Below the pieces are notes generated by a model. That model was not told the origin of the DNA. It did no database searches and saw only the letters and a program-made list of their open reading frames with translations. Shown here piece by piece: positions 19,466 to 32,722 of a stretch of 64,000 nt of DNA (position 1 is the stretch's first letter; each line of letters opens with the position of its first letter). The stretch lies in contig SMSO01000005.1 in NCBI GenBank assembly GCA_004764695.1, positions 1,755,501 through 1,819,500 on the forward strand, read 5' to 3'. The stretch is from Schizochytrium sp. TIO01 (lineage: Eukaryota; Sar; Bigyra; Thraustochytrida; Thraustochytriidae). The position numbers were made by a program, and so were the translations under genes.

Positions 19466-22300
19466 GGCCAGCCAGCTAGCTAGCTAGCTAGCTACCACAC
19501 AAGGAGACATCATTGATTTGCGTTACCATAGCGTCAAGACAGACTGGTTAGAATGGAACCCAATTAGGGCTGCTAGGTAAAAAGGTTGAAGCCTGGCCGC
19601 ACTCGGAAAGTTTAGAAAAAGCATATGGTGCGTGAGCCTGGTTTCGTCTTCAAAGTTTTCATCTGGCTTCGCGCTTTAGATAAAAATTACTTTCTTGGCA
19701 TGTTCGCTGCGAAATATAGAATTTCAATGTTACATATTGTACACAAAGAATACTGCGCTTCTTGCAAAGAACCAGGATACATTTTAAGCCTAAACATGAC
19801 ATATGTTGCGAAACCTACACAAAAAGATCAAGAAGAATAAAGTTTCTTATCTTGCCACGAATCAATTAAAATATATAGAAAGCAATACTGTGAAGCTCCA
19901 AAGCGGATTTTTAGCATTGTGTCTTTTCTATTTTTCTATTTTTTTAATAGTCAAAAGACAAATCAATATGGAAGCCAGCAACGTCAACGCTGTCATTATT
20001 TGCTTTACAACTTGAGAAGAGTCGTTCGCCTTGAATGGGTAGGAAAGTTCAACGCTGTATATAGCTCCAGACTACGGCACGCATATTTACCTAGCATGGT
20101 TAGTACTACTATGGTTCTTTGTATGTTCTTTGATATGAGATACCCACAATCATGCAGCGCGTTTCTTTATCTATCAATGGAAGGCGCGGAAAACAAAACA
20201 AAAAATCTCAACAAATGAAGTGATTTCTATCAGTCTCAGATACAAAATATGTACAGAATGGCAGATTTACGATAGCATCTAGAATCTAGAACGCATATAT
20301 AGTGAATGATTCTTACTTTAGTCTCCCTCTACCCCCAAAACAGATTCCATAGCTTAAAATAGTGCCAATGCAAGGTAGCCTTTTGACACGAGTGGTGTCA
20401 CGTTATCCATTCCTAAATCACAAATTCTTTCTTTTATTGGTTTGGTAAAAAATTCGACTTTTATGTAGACAACATCTCGCAAATGTAGCAGTTTATAAGC
20501 CAAGAGTTCAACGTTTAAAGTCTCGGACTTCTGTCTTTGCTCTTTTTTAATTGCCAAAAGTACAGTTCCATCTTACCCATGCAACAACATTCGTTGCAAA
20601 TATTAAAAGACAGGTAGGCGCGTGTTCCCTCAGATTGTGAAATCGACGAATCGAGTTCATGAAACACCATTATAAGCATTTTCATCTCTTCAAGTTTGGT
20701 TAACCTTTCATAAAAGAGATCTGGAATTATGCTTGACTGTTTTGAAAGCAACCAAAGTAGGGTCTTTCCTTTTTGCAGAACCTAGGTACCTAGAAGCGGA
20801 TGATTGGCTGAAAAGTAAAATCTAAGCTAGGCCGGGGATTCACACTCATAACCATCATATTAACAATACGCGACCTTTGCTCAACCATGATTTGCGTTGG
20901 TGTGCGAAAGGAAGCGCGGGCAGTTACTGAGGAGAAGTGATACATTTTGGTAGGCTCGAACAAGGTTTTCTACAAATGAGCTTCCCTTTTGATTTTAACG
21001 TGCGGCTAAGGTAACGGATGCTGGAGATCGAGCTTAGATGCTGGTTGCTTCTCTTGGCCTTTATTTGATAGCAAAAAAGTAAACCGTAGTTTAGAAAAGC
21101 TCAAAAGTCTCAAAGTCTGATGGGGCGTTTACTTTTTTTGCTTTTTTGCTTTTTTCCTTTTAGAAGGTGTGGCGAGAAGGTTCAACAGGAACGCGCTAAG
21201 ATCCTTCAGAGAACGTGTTATTGTCATTTGGAGAGGAGTAGCTCATGTGAAAGACCCTTTAGTCCTAAGCCTATACAAAAATAGTATTCTTTTAAAATTT
21301 ATCATTTTAAAAGAAGAAAAACAAGAAATTGACACCAATCCTCTTTTTGCAAAAGTCTTTTTCAGTGTTTATTTTTAAAATAGCTTTAGATAAAACCTTT
21401 TTAATTGAAATAGTTTTTAAGAATAGTTTTCCTTCGATTGACTCATCTCCAAATAAAATATTTTGCGATAACACAATCTTCAAGTCAGCAATATCTTCAC
21501 CCTAAGAATGGCTGAAATTTAAAAGTCCCTTTCGCACTCATAAAGCGCAATATCCCAGCACGTTCATTCTCCAATCGTTTGTTTATTTATTATTTCGTTT
21601 TATATTGATCTTTTAAAAGAAAGAGGTGGTGGTGCGATTATTGTTCTATTTTCTTAACATTTTTTTTTAATAAACTGTGGGTAAAGTCTCGCAGTAGTAC
21701 AAAAGCTTCAAATTGTCATGTATTAATTAATTATTTATTTATTTCAAGTTATTTCTAGTCACCCTTCTTCCCTAGCAAAAGGGGAATAAAGAAACAAGGA
21801 GCATTCGAAGGCACAATTGTGACCAGAAACACCATCTTCTCTGATTTAGAGCAATTTGTGGAGCCAGCAGCGCCAAGCTGATCGATTTGGCAGCCGGCTT
21901 ATACCATTCTTGCAAAAGACGGTGCATGACTGTTGTTTCTCGTACCACTAGTGCACAGTTCAGCCTCTTGGCCGTAAAGAACGAGGTGTTTGGGGACAAC
22001 CATGGGAGACAAGAAGCCTCATGGCCGGGTCCCTTAGTGTGGATCATATAAAGCGAAACAAAACAAAACAAAAAACTACTCTGCAGATCTGCCACTTAGA
22101 TATGCCGCATCGTTGTCATGTATGACGTCTCTGACGAGCAAAGGCAAAGAGCGATTGATTGCGCTCAGGCTTCTGCTACCGTTGTTTCAAGCTGTAGGGA
22201 GGGCAGTCTAGCAACACATATAGCTAGCTGTCCGCCTCCTGAATGCACAACGGACTTCAAAGTTCACAGCTATTCGTAACAAACAGCGATCTCTGATTTC
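18470..22300. other. Intergenic DNA, no assured gene
   Basis: A GC-rich stretch at about 18,540-19,010 contains open frames on both strands, for example one ending in MAQKTRVRKLE near 19,006, but none has a good start or a recognisable domain. Beyond it the DNA is strongly AT-rich with short open frames only. A CCAG/CTAG array sits at 19,431-19,493, and a perfect 12-base palindrome (CTAGGTACCTAG) at 20,782-20,793. Confidence 0.5.
19431..19493. repeat. (CCAG)n then (CTAG)n tetranucleotide array
   Basis: About eleven CCAG units grade into four CTAG units through single-base change, suggesting one array that diverged. Similar CCAG and CTAG runs recur near 24,730, 41,100 and 41,640. Confidence 0.9.
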
Positions 22301-25300
22301 AAAGAGGCCGGAGTATTTCTCCGTTGTTGCGTACAAGCCAGAATTATATGTCTGCTACTTATCAAGCTGTTATTTTCCATCAATGTTTATCTATAACTTT
22401 TTCTTTTCTTAGTGTTGCTGCTGCTGATGAAAATAAGTTTTTATTAGTGGTAAAATTGGTCAATCAGCTGTGTGTAAGGACACCAAACAGCATGTTTTTT
22501 AAATTGAATGTTAAGATTATAACGGCGTCTGCCGATACTGTAGCTATCCAGTCTTCATCCCGTGCAAGTACCATTGTCTCGTGCTTAGGAGGGAGACGGG
22601 GATTGCTCTTATGTTTTCGGTTCTGGTCCGCCACCACGACTGATCAAAAGGCGAAAAGCTTTTTCAAAGTAGAATATATATAATGTTCGGTGCAAAGAGT
22701 TCCATTGATATGAAAATTTGAGCGATTTGAGCAAAAGAAACCGTTTGCTCTGGGTTTTATGATGAAACCGGGTTTGTTCACATGTTGAATCGTGTGTTTC
22801 AACAAAGCCATTTTCACTTCTACCTCTTCTTCTTCTTTTTCTTCTGCATTCATATACATATATGTATATATTAATATATTGGTTTTCCAAAAAAAATTAA
22901 AAAAAAAGCGTTTTCAATGAATATGCAGTAAGAATTTAGTCTTCCACTCTTAGGCTGTTTTAGTAAAATTTTCGTTCTTGAAGTTTGCCTCTTTTCTTTT
23001 CTTTTCTTTTCTTTTCTGTTTTAATAATCGTAAACGACCTTCTCAATTTTGCCTTTCCCTCGCCCAGATGAGAATCCCTCTTACAAACCAGCCAAGTTCG
23101 GGAAAGGCCAACTGCCATGCAGTTTGTATGCACAACGTGTGGTACTAGAAACCAATGGCAATTCATTTACGTTATTTTCGGAAACTTTCAAATGGCCCAA
23201 CGCGCAAGCATTGTCGCGCAGACACATAGTGCACCGGGACTTGAATGCTAGAAAACACGGCCGGCGTTTTCTGTGTTTCTGTTTTATAATCCATTGATCT
23301 TGCCGTTGTGTATAGTTTCCATCCGCTTATGTAAATAGGTTCTGTCGGCGATAGGTGCAAATTGAAGTTTGCGACCCAAATTGTTCATTAAAAAGACGCG
23401 CCTCTGAAGAGTCATGCAAGGCGTCGTTGTATACTTTAACCAAGCAAGTACGTACGAGGAATCAGTCGGAATCCTAATGCAATTCTATTTCTAATAACAA
23501 AGCTCTCAATAACTTGAATGAGAGGTGGCGATTTACAGTTTGGCCCTAGATTCATTGAACAGCAAATAAATAGAATGATCAATTTATGAATTTGATTTTG
23601 TTCTACATTGAGGTTTGGGCGTTCGTACCAAGTTATGCCAGCGATACTTGCAACCTATACTTTAAAAAACTATAAATAAATTTGCAACGAATGATTGGTT
23701 TGGTTTCATTTTTACCCACGCTAAAAGAGATTTTACTCTGACTAGTCAGAGTGGTACTATGGTCTTTTTGTAGAGTTGCTCGTACCCTACTTGAGTTTGC
23801 AGTGCTCGGGTAGTTACTTTCTAGATAGTACTAAGGATTGTTGAATTTACAAAAGTTTGCAGCGCGAGAGAAAAGGATTACCTCAAATCGTCTGAGCATC
23901 ATTGTCATTATACATCACGCTGCTCGCGCACCGTTGTTCACTTTCTGCCTTGTGGAAAACAATTCATTTATTTTTGAAGATCCAAGCCCTCGCAGCTCTC
24001 AATCTTGCCTCAGTCTGTCTACTGTTGTCTCCTACCCTACATAGGTACTACCTACCTATTAGTGCTGAAACTCCAACTTCATCATCGAATAGATACATGG
24101 AAGATTTCACAGAATCGTAAGGAATCGAAGGTTTAATTTTCAAGTCTCAGATTTTCTACACAACATCAACAGCACTAGTAGTAATATGATTGATTATTAT
24201 GCTATGTTTACACATACTTTGTTTTAATTCAAAGGAAAATGTTTTTATTTATTCATTTCACCTACTATTCGTTTTTATTCAAAACAATTATTATAAATAA
24301 TAAAGTGTGGAGCGTTGCTGAGTTTGTGGCTGTCAATGATCACATACCAGACATTCGCGATACCTGCTGAAGCTCTTCAGTCAGGCATTTGACCACGGCA
24401 GAATTTCAGGCCTTCAGACTCGGGCCATTCAGTACATCCAGAGTGGCTCTTCCAGCATTTCTAACAATTTGACTTAGCCAGCAGCAGCTTCTTACGATCC
24501 ACCAGCGAAGCATGCATCCCGAATTAATGACAAGCACCACCCAAAATAACAACTAAACTTGAATAGAAGAACCACAAATGAATTATACAGCTAGTTCACC
24601 ATAGTAGTTAGGTACCTACCTACCTACCTACCTACCTCATGGTCACGGTGAGCCACGACGATCCCTCTCTGGATTGAGGTATGCTTTCTGCGTATTTGTT
24701 GGCGTTGCTTGTACTAGCAAGACAGCTAGTAGCTAGCTAGCTAGCTATTCATGGGGAGTGTTCTGATTCTCTCCAGGCTTGTGGAGGTTCTTGATTCGGC
24801 TGGTTGGCTGGCTGGCTGGCTGCCCTACTAGGTATTATAACTTGCTTGGCCTGGGTTATGTATCTGTATCTCCCCCGTTAGCTTCTTTATAAGGAAATAA
24901 GAAAAGAGAACAACCAGGTCACGTTAGTATAGCATTGCTCTGGTGTCGCTGTTCCTAGAAACAGAGAAAGAATGAAAGAAATAGGAAAGTTTTGCTTTTG
25001 CTTCTTCGTTTGAACGAAACCATTGACTATGAAATAACATACCGACACGCGCCGATCATCGGCGTTGCGTTGCTTTGCTTTAGCTTTGACTTTTGTTTTC
25101 GCTTTCCTTTGCTTTTTGGATTGCTTTGGCTTTGGCTTTATCTGGAGTTGCTAGGACTATGCAGAAAGAAGGCTTTGGGGTCCTCAGCAATTGCTTTTAT
25201 AGAAGCAGCAGTGTGTCTATCTACCGCCGTGCTTGTATTTTGGTACACAGGGATCTATTTGTATATGTATCCTTGGCCGCCTGTTCTTCACAACGGTTTG

Positions 25301-28300
25301 GGAAAATGATAATGGATTGCGCATTTCGTGACGACAGTGGGTGGCCCATCAGGGCGGTATAAAGGCGCAGGTGTACCATGTCGAAACATCTATCTCTGGC
25401 GGGCAGTGGCGATGCGAAGATCTTAGCGGCGAAAGCGCAAGAGGAACTAAGTTTGGTTGACAAATTCAACTCCACCACCACGAATGATGATGATCTTTGC
25501 TGTGTCGCCCATAGTCGCCATGGATTCACTGCTGGAATCACACTAATGAACAAATGCGCAAAGTCGTCATGCTAGAAGCACAGAAGCCTTAGCTAACGAA
25601 CTTTAAACGAGTCATATATTTCCAGACAGCAAGTTCAACTTATACCTAAACGCTACCGCTAATTGTCAAACAATAGACTGATGGGAATGACAAGTCAATT
25701 TCCATAACATGACGAACTTGATCTGGTCATCTTTGTTATATCGTTGCTGTTATCATTGGTTGATCGTAATTTCCGACGATATTACTATTCTATTATTTTT
25801 TATTTATTTGAAATTAGAAATACCTTTGGTAGACCCTATCATGGTAGTACAATTAAGCTAATTGCCGGTTTCCCCCCCCTTTAAAAAAATAAAATAAGGG
25901 AAGCAACAACACAAGTTTTTCTCATCTTCTATCTTTACTTTAGCCTTATCTCATTTTAGGTAGCATCAGTGATCATGATGCTTTTAAAAAAATTAAAAAA
26001 TTAAAAACGTTTTGAATTTCTTCCTTCATTTCTTTTAACTAGAATAAATGAAGGAGTCTTTTCGTCAGCGTTTATCCCTTTTTTATTCCCTTTTTATTTA
26101 AACCCAAACTCAAGCGATATACACGTATATATATATACACATATTTCTTTTAATGACCACTGGCAATAAGTGTGATTCTCTTCTACCTAGGTAGGTCACA
26201 GAAAAGAGAAAGCGGAAAGGAAGTCAAAGAAAAGTGGCGAGTCTGTGAGTTGCACTCTTGGAAACTAATCCCACAGCGAAGTGTCAGCAGTAGCACTAGT
26301 TACCAGGCATATGGAGGTAGGCAGTAGTAGCGTTTGCTTAGTAAAAAGTCTGTCTCTTTTGAAGAATTTTGAACAAGAGCTTTCTTAGGAGACAGCACCT
26401 CTCTGAGCGAATGATAGAAAATATGCATGCCTCGGGTTGAGTCTAGTAAACAAAACACGCTCAACGATTGCGCGTATCCGCATGTAAGGAAGTCTAATGC
26501 GCTCGCAACTTGAGAGCCCTTATACAAAGAGTAATCAAGCTAGCTGCGGAGTTACTGATAAGCAACCAGACGATGAGCCGTCGTTGGGTTGACCTGGAGC
26601 CTCCCTCTTTGACTGATGTCAAGTCTTCTGTTGGCATGTTGTCTCTGGGTTGTTGCGGACACTCGGTGCTAGGAGCTCCGTTTCCGACAATGGTGATTTT
26701 GGCCAGGTCTTTGGCGGTCTGCTACCTCGAAAGTAAAAATGCTCAAAGCGTCAGTAGTACCTACTTGCCTTGATTCAGGCGCTATCCCAAATCGCTGCGG
26801 CATTGTGTTCCTGAGAGAACGCGTGATAAAGGGCTGCCAGAAAACTCACAGCGCAGATCTAGGTTGTATTATTATTGACGTGCTTGTTCTTCAACGATGC
26901 GTGCAAACTTCTGAGAGGCTAGCCGATTAAGGATTTCACTGCATTCGCATTGGTCCCTTTTCCTCCGTACTCCAGGCTTTCTTCATCTTCCAAGGAGACA
27001 TCTTGCAGGTCTTTCAAAGTTGAGGGGTAAGATACTCTACCTATTACCGTGTCCAGTGGAACGTTGTAGTAGCAACTCGCTGGAATTTCAATCGGGTGGG
27101 CATTCTAAGATATATTTGCTTCCCAGTGGCAATACGTGTGATGAAAGATGGCATTAAAAAACAAAAAAGAGCATCTACAATCTGTTCAAATATTCAACTT
27201 TGTTTACAGTTCATGTCGCAAGCACTCGTCGTCAAGTCGTTCACGTGCCTACAAAATAGTAAACTTTATCTTTGTAGCTATAATATTCATAGAATTACTA
27301 GTGGAAACCTTGAATTCTCATGGTATAGATTTACTCATTACGAGCCAGGTTGCTCTACATGCAAATGAATTTGGTTTTTTATTTTTACTTTTCAAGTATG
27401 ACTTACGAGCAGAGTATTTTATGCAGATATGTGACTATGCATGCATTGATGTCTACAAAATAACTCGCCAGCCACCGCATGGCTCCGGCTTTACCGCCAG
27501 TGCTCTTCAGTATATCCAATGTAAGTAAGCGCAACGATCGTTTGAGAGTTTTTCAGAATACATTCATCAAATGAAAACTTTGAAATAGTACAAAGGGCGG
27601 CTTGTAGTAGTTGCAGTAGTCCATGCTTATCTATGTTTTCAGCGATCTTACAGAAGTTTATTTTATGTATACATGGTCTTTCTTTTCAAAGTCTTCTTTC
27701 TCCTTCTTTTTACTATTATTATTTTTGTTTGTTTTTAATAAAGTTGGGTAGACAGATTGATGATGTGTTGACCCAGATGCCCAGGTTTAGGGAATTATAA
27801 TCGCATCAATAAACAGAAGCATAATATTGTATGCTGCGACCCATGGATGTAACACCCGTTTCTTCTTTTAAAACAAGCTAACCTATCATTGGCAAGCAGA
27901 GAAACATCTTATATTTAGTAACAGATAGCTAGATACCTAGCAGAGGTAGGTAACAAAGAGCACAATGTTTCATTTCCATACCGGTTAAGAAATAGAGGAG
28001 TCAAGTGAGGTGTAGTTATCGCTGTCAATCTACCGAGCATATTATCAGATCTATGTTGTTAATTAAAAAACGATTCGACCTTTTTACAGAATTTCAAGCA
28101 TACTTGTCAGAGATTAATTTGTTGAGGTCCTAGACACCAGAGCCCACGCTCACACTTCGTCAATAAGAACAAACGCATCAAAAGCATAATATATTTTTTA
28201 TATAGCTTCGCTAATTTTTATCCCATCATCAGAACCAATAACCTAGGTACCTAGTACTACCTAGTTTATCTCATTCTCTGAAAAAAACAGAACAAAAAAG

Positions 28301-28900
28301 ACTAGTATAGTGTAGTATCTAGGAAACCCACCATCTCCGTATTCACAAAGGCCATCAAGTCTGCAGAGCCCAGTCAATCAACTTTATGGTGAGTCGTCGC
28401 CATCCCAGTCTCCTATAGATAAACTAGTAGAGCAACAAAAGCAAAGTCAGGGCTTCGAGTTCTTCAAGAAACGAAGTGAACAAGACCCACTTTCACCCCT
28501 CAGAGACAACTCCTAAATGTGTGTTTGTCAAAAACTTGGGTTACAACTCCAGCTAATACTAAAACACCCATCAAACAAGGCGTGATGATGGTGATATATC
28601 TACTTTTGCCCACCTGCGTATAGTTTGGCCAGTTAGTATGCGATAGGTGCCTAAGCTGTTTGGGCCTTTCCGATGAACTGTGATGTAATGAGAGGGGAAC
28701 CCGTTCGCGGAGTTTTAAGCATCCATTAGCCTGTTTATCTATTCCTGCTTAAATAGAACAAGCAGGCAACCTCGAGGGTAGAACCCTCTCTAGAGCCAGC
28801 AGAGGCGACGAACCTTTGGGCTTGGAAGCTCCTCGTGACCCAGCCATCTTCATAGTAGGATGACTCAGGCTAGGGCCGCTCAAGATAGGTAGATACGCTA
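22300..28900. other. Intergenic AT-rich DNA, no gene seen
   Basis: The longest open frame (27,148-27,528, plus, 126 codons) starts with ATG, but its composition matches the background and it has no recognisable domain. Simple repeats include CTAC at 24,611-24,637, CTAG at 24,730-24,747, GGCT at 24,799-24,822 and a short TA run near 26,130. A second perfect copy of the CTAGGTACCTAG palindrome is at 28,243-28,254. Confidence 0.55.
24611..24637. repeat. (CTAC)n tetranucleotide array
   Basis: Six to seven ACCT/CTAC units. It belongs to a TAGG/CCTA family of short arrays scattered through the intergenic DNA of this window. Confidence 0.9.
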
Positions 28901-28946
28901 TCTATCTATCTACCTATGCCTTCTATGCCTACCTACCTACCTACCA
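28895..28946. repeat. (ATCT)n and (CTAC)n short arrays
   Basis: A run of four ATCT units is followed after a short spacer by about five CTAC units. It belongs to the same CCTA-type repeat family as the array at 24.6 kb. Confidence 0.8.
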
Positions 28947-28949
28947 ATT

Positions 28950-31800
28950 CGACAGAACTCGAGGACAAACGATCCCCAATTGTCGTGAACCTCGACCGTC
29001 GCGGTTCGCAATGCTTGGTCGCTGCTCTAGCCAGCTACTAAATAAATGGCAGTTGATGAAGGCCAACAATGAATGCCTCTATTCCATGATACGTACCTAC
29101 CTACCCAGAAAACCGGGTAGGAAGGAAGGAAACACGAAAAGCGAAGAAAACAAGCCCATATATATATTGATATATGTAAAGGTGGGCAAAGACGAATTTA
29201 AAAAGAGTTTATAGGAGTGGCAGATTGAAGAAAATTTGAAGATGGGTGGACCTATGAATTCCCTTGAGCAGTAAGTGCACAGCGTCTGCTCGAGATCAAG
29301 TAAACGGCAGTTGAATAGCCCACTAGGAATGCTTTTGTCCGGGTCGCGGTCAGCGCGTTTGTAACTTTTGATCATTGCAAATGTACCTGCCAAAGTTCTT
29401 GGGTCACTCAATTCCTATGTGAGATAGAGCGATGTGCAAACGGAGTTTCATCTCGGTCCTTCCAATCTCTCGCTATATCTCGACAATTTCGCTAGGATTA
29501 ATACATGGGCATCAGTCTTCAGCTTTATACGATCAGGAAAATTGGCGAGGTTTTTCATATTATAGGAATTCTTGTTTTGCTCTCATTAGTTGTGTCCAAG
29601 TATTTAGTTTCTCTTACATTTATTCAGTATGTCCAGGTAAAAGGAAAAAGGTAGGTAGGCGGCCACTAACTTGAACTCCTAGTGATCAGCACATGCAATA
29701 CCAAGAACAAGCGAAAGAAACTTGGCAGAAACTGGAACCTTACCCTAAATCGAGCTACGACTTGAAAATGCCGTGTACCACAACTTCTGAAACAGCTATC
29801 ACCTGACTGCCAAGAATTCTCGAACTCCGGTGGTGGTCATAGGTATTGTAGTCTTCGTCTCGATAGGCTGCTTTATGTATACCGCAAAAGGCACTTCGTA
29901 CTCTTCTTGGACTTGAAACATGTATCATTCTTCATGGTTTTCTGCTTCATTGACTTTACAAGTCTTGATTTGCATCGAAGAACATGCCCTTTTGTGAAAG
30001 TTTTTTGGGGCTTCGTTTGGGAACGCGTTGAAGCTTTCTACTGCTTAGAGGTTCTTCAAATATAAAGAAAAAGTAAGTTATCCATGCCGCTAATTCTTTG
30101 CCACTCCGAAGAAGAAATATCGTATAACTCGATAAACATGACTAACTTTTCACCCAAAGCATATAGACCGATCGCTCGTTTTCACTTATTTATGACTACG
30201 AGCATGAGCAGCCAGCCTTCTTCTTTCCAAGCTATGAATTGAAGAGTTTTCTCTTACAGCTCTATTACTGCTTATCTTGAAATTCTGCTCTTCACTCCCA
30301 TCCATCCAACCTGCGCCGTAGATGACGCTTCGAGATCCCCTCGTGACGCACGATCGTGACACAGCCTTTCATCACGGCACTCTAAGCAACCATAGACTCC
30401 AATGCATCTCCATTCTCTTATTGTTGCCATTAGCTCTGGTCGATTTTGCCATTCATAGTCAGAAAAGGTAGTATCCATACAGTTGAGGTTGCAGCGCTTG
30501 AACATACCTACTTTGTGGCACTCCAACGAATGAGTTTATACTTGAGAATGAGATTTATTTTATTGAAAAAAACGATTGAAAGAATGAATGGATGTTTAAG
30601 TGTTTCACAGGCGCAAACGAGACGCGAGAATTCGGCCGCGTCATTGCCTCAAGATCGACGACACAGCCGCGTTCGCGTCGTCTTCAAAGGAGCCGCAGGA
30701 ATGGTCCGGGACCTAGTGTTACTGAACTTTCTTGTGACTTGAATTACATTCGTTTTGAGCCATTCTTCTGTTTCCAAGCAAGTTCGTTCCAGTCTCAAAC
30801 TAGAATCTCAGTGAAGCCCTGTGGAAAGGCTGTCTTTTCAGGTACTTTTAGTCTTTCTCTAAGTTAGGTTGCTGACACCATTGGTGAATAAATAGCACAG
30901 TGTTCCCAGTGCAGATTTGCAAAGTTTTGTTTCGAAACTTGCATTAAAAAATAGACAGATATGTCTGATTAATGAAAAGTTGTATTCACCCTTCATATGT
31001 AATTGTTTCTATTTAAAATAATTAACTTTTAATTAAAAAATAAGTAAACCTAAAAAATAAATACGTAGCTAGCGAAGAGAAAGGATGAGAGCGCCTAGAA
31101 GTAGTAGTTAGTTGGTGTATCCGTCCGCCATGGTGTAGAATAATGATCAACGATGTCTGCTATATCACTGCCTGTCTCCTGTGAGAGTGGGCATCCAATG
31201 AGTAGCGCATGTTCATGTCACCGTAAGCACTCCTCTGAAGGAATCTGCAAATCGTCTGTCCCACCAATCTACGCACGCATGGATTCTATTCTCAGTGAGA
31301 TGCCCTCGATTGGAATTGTCTTGGCTTGAGATTTCAATCAAGATAAGCAAAATGATTGGTGGCCCGTTGATTGACTGGTCGAGCGGAGGGCCTGAAGTCT
31401 GATGACGAAAATGGCTTGGAAAAGAACATCAAGTGCACGCCATCTTATGTGCTAAAACAAAGTTTTGGCCAGAAGAAGAAACTTCAAGGATGGATGAGCC
31501 CTACTCTCGTAAGCACCTGTTAAGAATTTGAGTTGAGGGTTTGCTTGGAAAGACTCGCTGTTGTTCATAACAAATTAGCAGCGTAAACAGCTACCAAAGC
31601 GTGGGTCTGCTTGTCGAAAGGCGAAAAGGCGGAAAGGCAGTCAGGTAAGTTGGCGAAATCTTAGAGAGAAGAGAGTGGGTTATGAAATGAAAATTCTCTG
31701 CGCATGTCAAGTAGAAAACTCATCTCCTCTACGATAAGATCTCCAGAGCTCAAGACGATGTCGTTGGATATGCATCGCAATGCCTGAGCGTTGGCCTGCC
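28950..31800. other. Intergenic DNA, no gene seen
   Basis: Only short open frames of background composition are present. A slightly GC-richer patch at about 30,610-30,730 is open in two plus-strand frames, but without start or domain. Confidence 0.5.
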
Positions 31801-31804
31801 CTGA

Positions 31805-32032
31805 TTAAACCATCATATCCAAAAGAACCAAGGCTATATTGTGCGCAAAGCCTGCGGGACGTTCACGACAGTTTGCCGCAAGAGAGGTATCGTTTGGATC
31901 TTCTGAGATACCTGCGTCTTGAACTTCCTTGACAACACCTCGCTTGACACGCTCGGAGTGCGTACAACACTTTCCGTCGTCGTCCAATCCATTAAAACAG
32001 AGTTCAAAGCAGCAAACCTCATCAGGCCACAT
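31805..32032 (-). CDS. Possible small ORF, 75 residues, unrecognised
   Basis: The frame starts MWPDEVCCFELCFNGL and is rich in Asp, Glu, Lys and Cys, a composition unlike the AT-rich flanks. It is open for 11 more codons upstream of the ATG. An overlapping frame starting at 32,040 is open over the same stretch, which lowers confidence. A W-x-D-E pattern near the start recalls the first acidic motif of Tc1/mariner transposases, but this is too little to call one. It could be a transposon relic or chance. Confidence 0.2.
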   Translation of the reverse strand: MWPDEVCCFELCFNGLDDDGKCCTHSERVKRGVVKEVQDAGISEDPNDTSLAANCRERPAGFAHNIALVLLDMMV

Positions 32033-32461
32033 AACGCCACAATTGGGTAGGTTACCTCTGATTCACGTTGCAGTATTGCGCAAGAGTGATTAGGGGCCGC
32101 ATATGAATAATCCCGAAGCGAGTGAGTGCTCCAACTGACTTTGTGATGAGCTCTGTATAGCTTGCACTAATCAAGCTCCGAAAGTACGACATCCTCAAGC
32201 GATTTAAATGCTTCCTCATAAACCCTTTTCTTCAATCTATTTATCTTCGAAATTAGTAAAAGAAATATTTTTAATTTTCTCTTAAAGTCTGCTAGTCTAT
32301 GATTATGGGAAAACTGAGATAAAACAAACAAAGTATGGTACTCATGAGAAAGCGATAACCGTCGTGCCCAGGTTTGTGATTCCGGATTCTTCGAAACAAA
32401 GCCCCCATTGCAAAGAGGGTGACGAAGCATCAGGCAAAGGACTTGAGAACTAGTCGCAGCA

Positions 32462-32722
32462 ATGAACGCAGAGCTAAGAGCACGCACAGAGGAGCTCCAG
32501 GGCGCCGTGGAGCGGCTTGGTTCACTGCTTCAGGAAACCTCATCGCGCATGGACAGAGCAGGCTCTGCGTTTAATTGCGCAGTCGATCTCGGCGCACTTG
32601 CCGCCCGTCTTGCGGAACAGCAAGGCTGTGTAAACGCAGAACATACAATAGCATCGCAGATGAAACCACCAGCTCAGGGACTCGCCCCAGGCAGCAACCA
32701 AAGCACCGGGGAAAACCAATAA
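32462..32722 (+). CDS. Small coiled-coil protein, 86 residues (hypothetical)
   Basis: An ATG in a purine-rich context opens 86 codons to TAA at 32,720-32,722. The segment is clearly GC-richer than its surroundings. Residues 1-54 form one predicted amphipathic helix with hydrophobic residues in heptad spacing: Leu5, Leu12, Val16, Leu19, Leu23, Met30, Ala33, Phe37 and Ala40. The C-terminal third is polar and disordered (PPAQGLAPGSNQSTGENQ). There is no signal peptide or membrane segment. Small helical subunits of multi-protein assemblies look like this, but I recognise no family. It lies isolated in a gene-poor region. An extra 5' or 3' exon cannot be excluded. Confidence 0.45.
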   Translation: MNAELRARTEELQGAVERLGSLLQETSSRMDRAGSAFNCAVDLGALAARLAEQQGCVNAEHTIASQMKPPAQGLAPGSNQSTGENQ

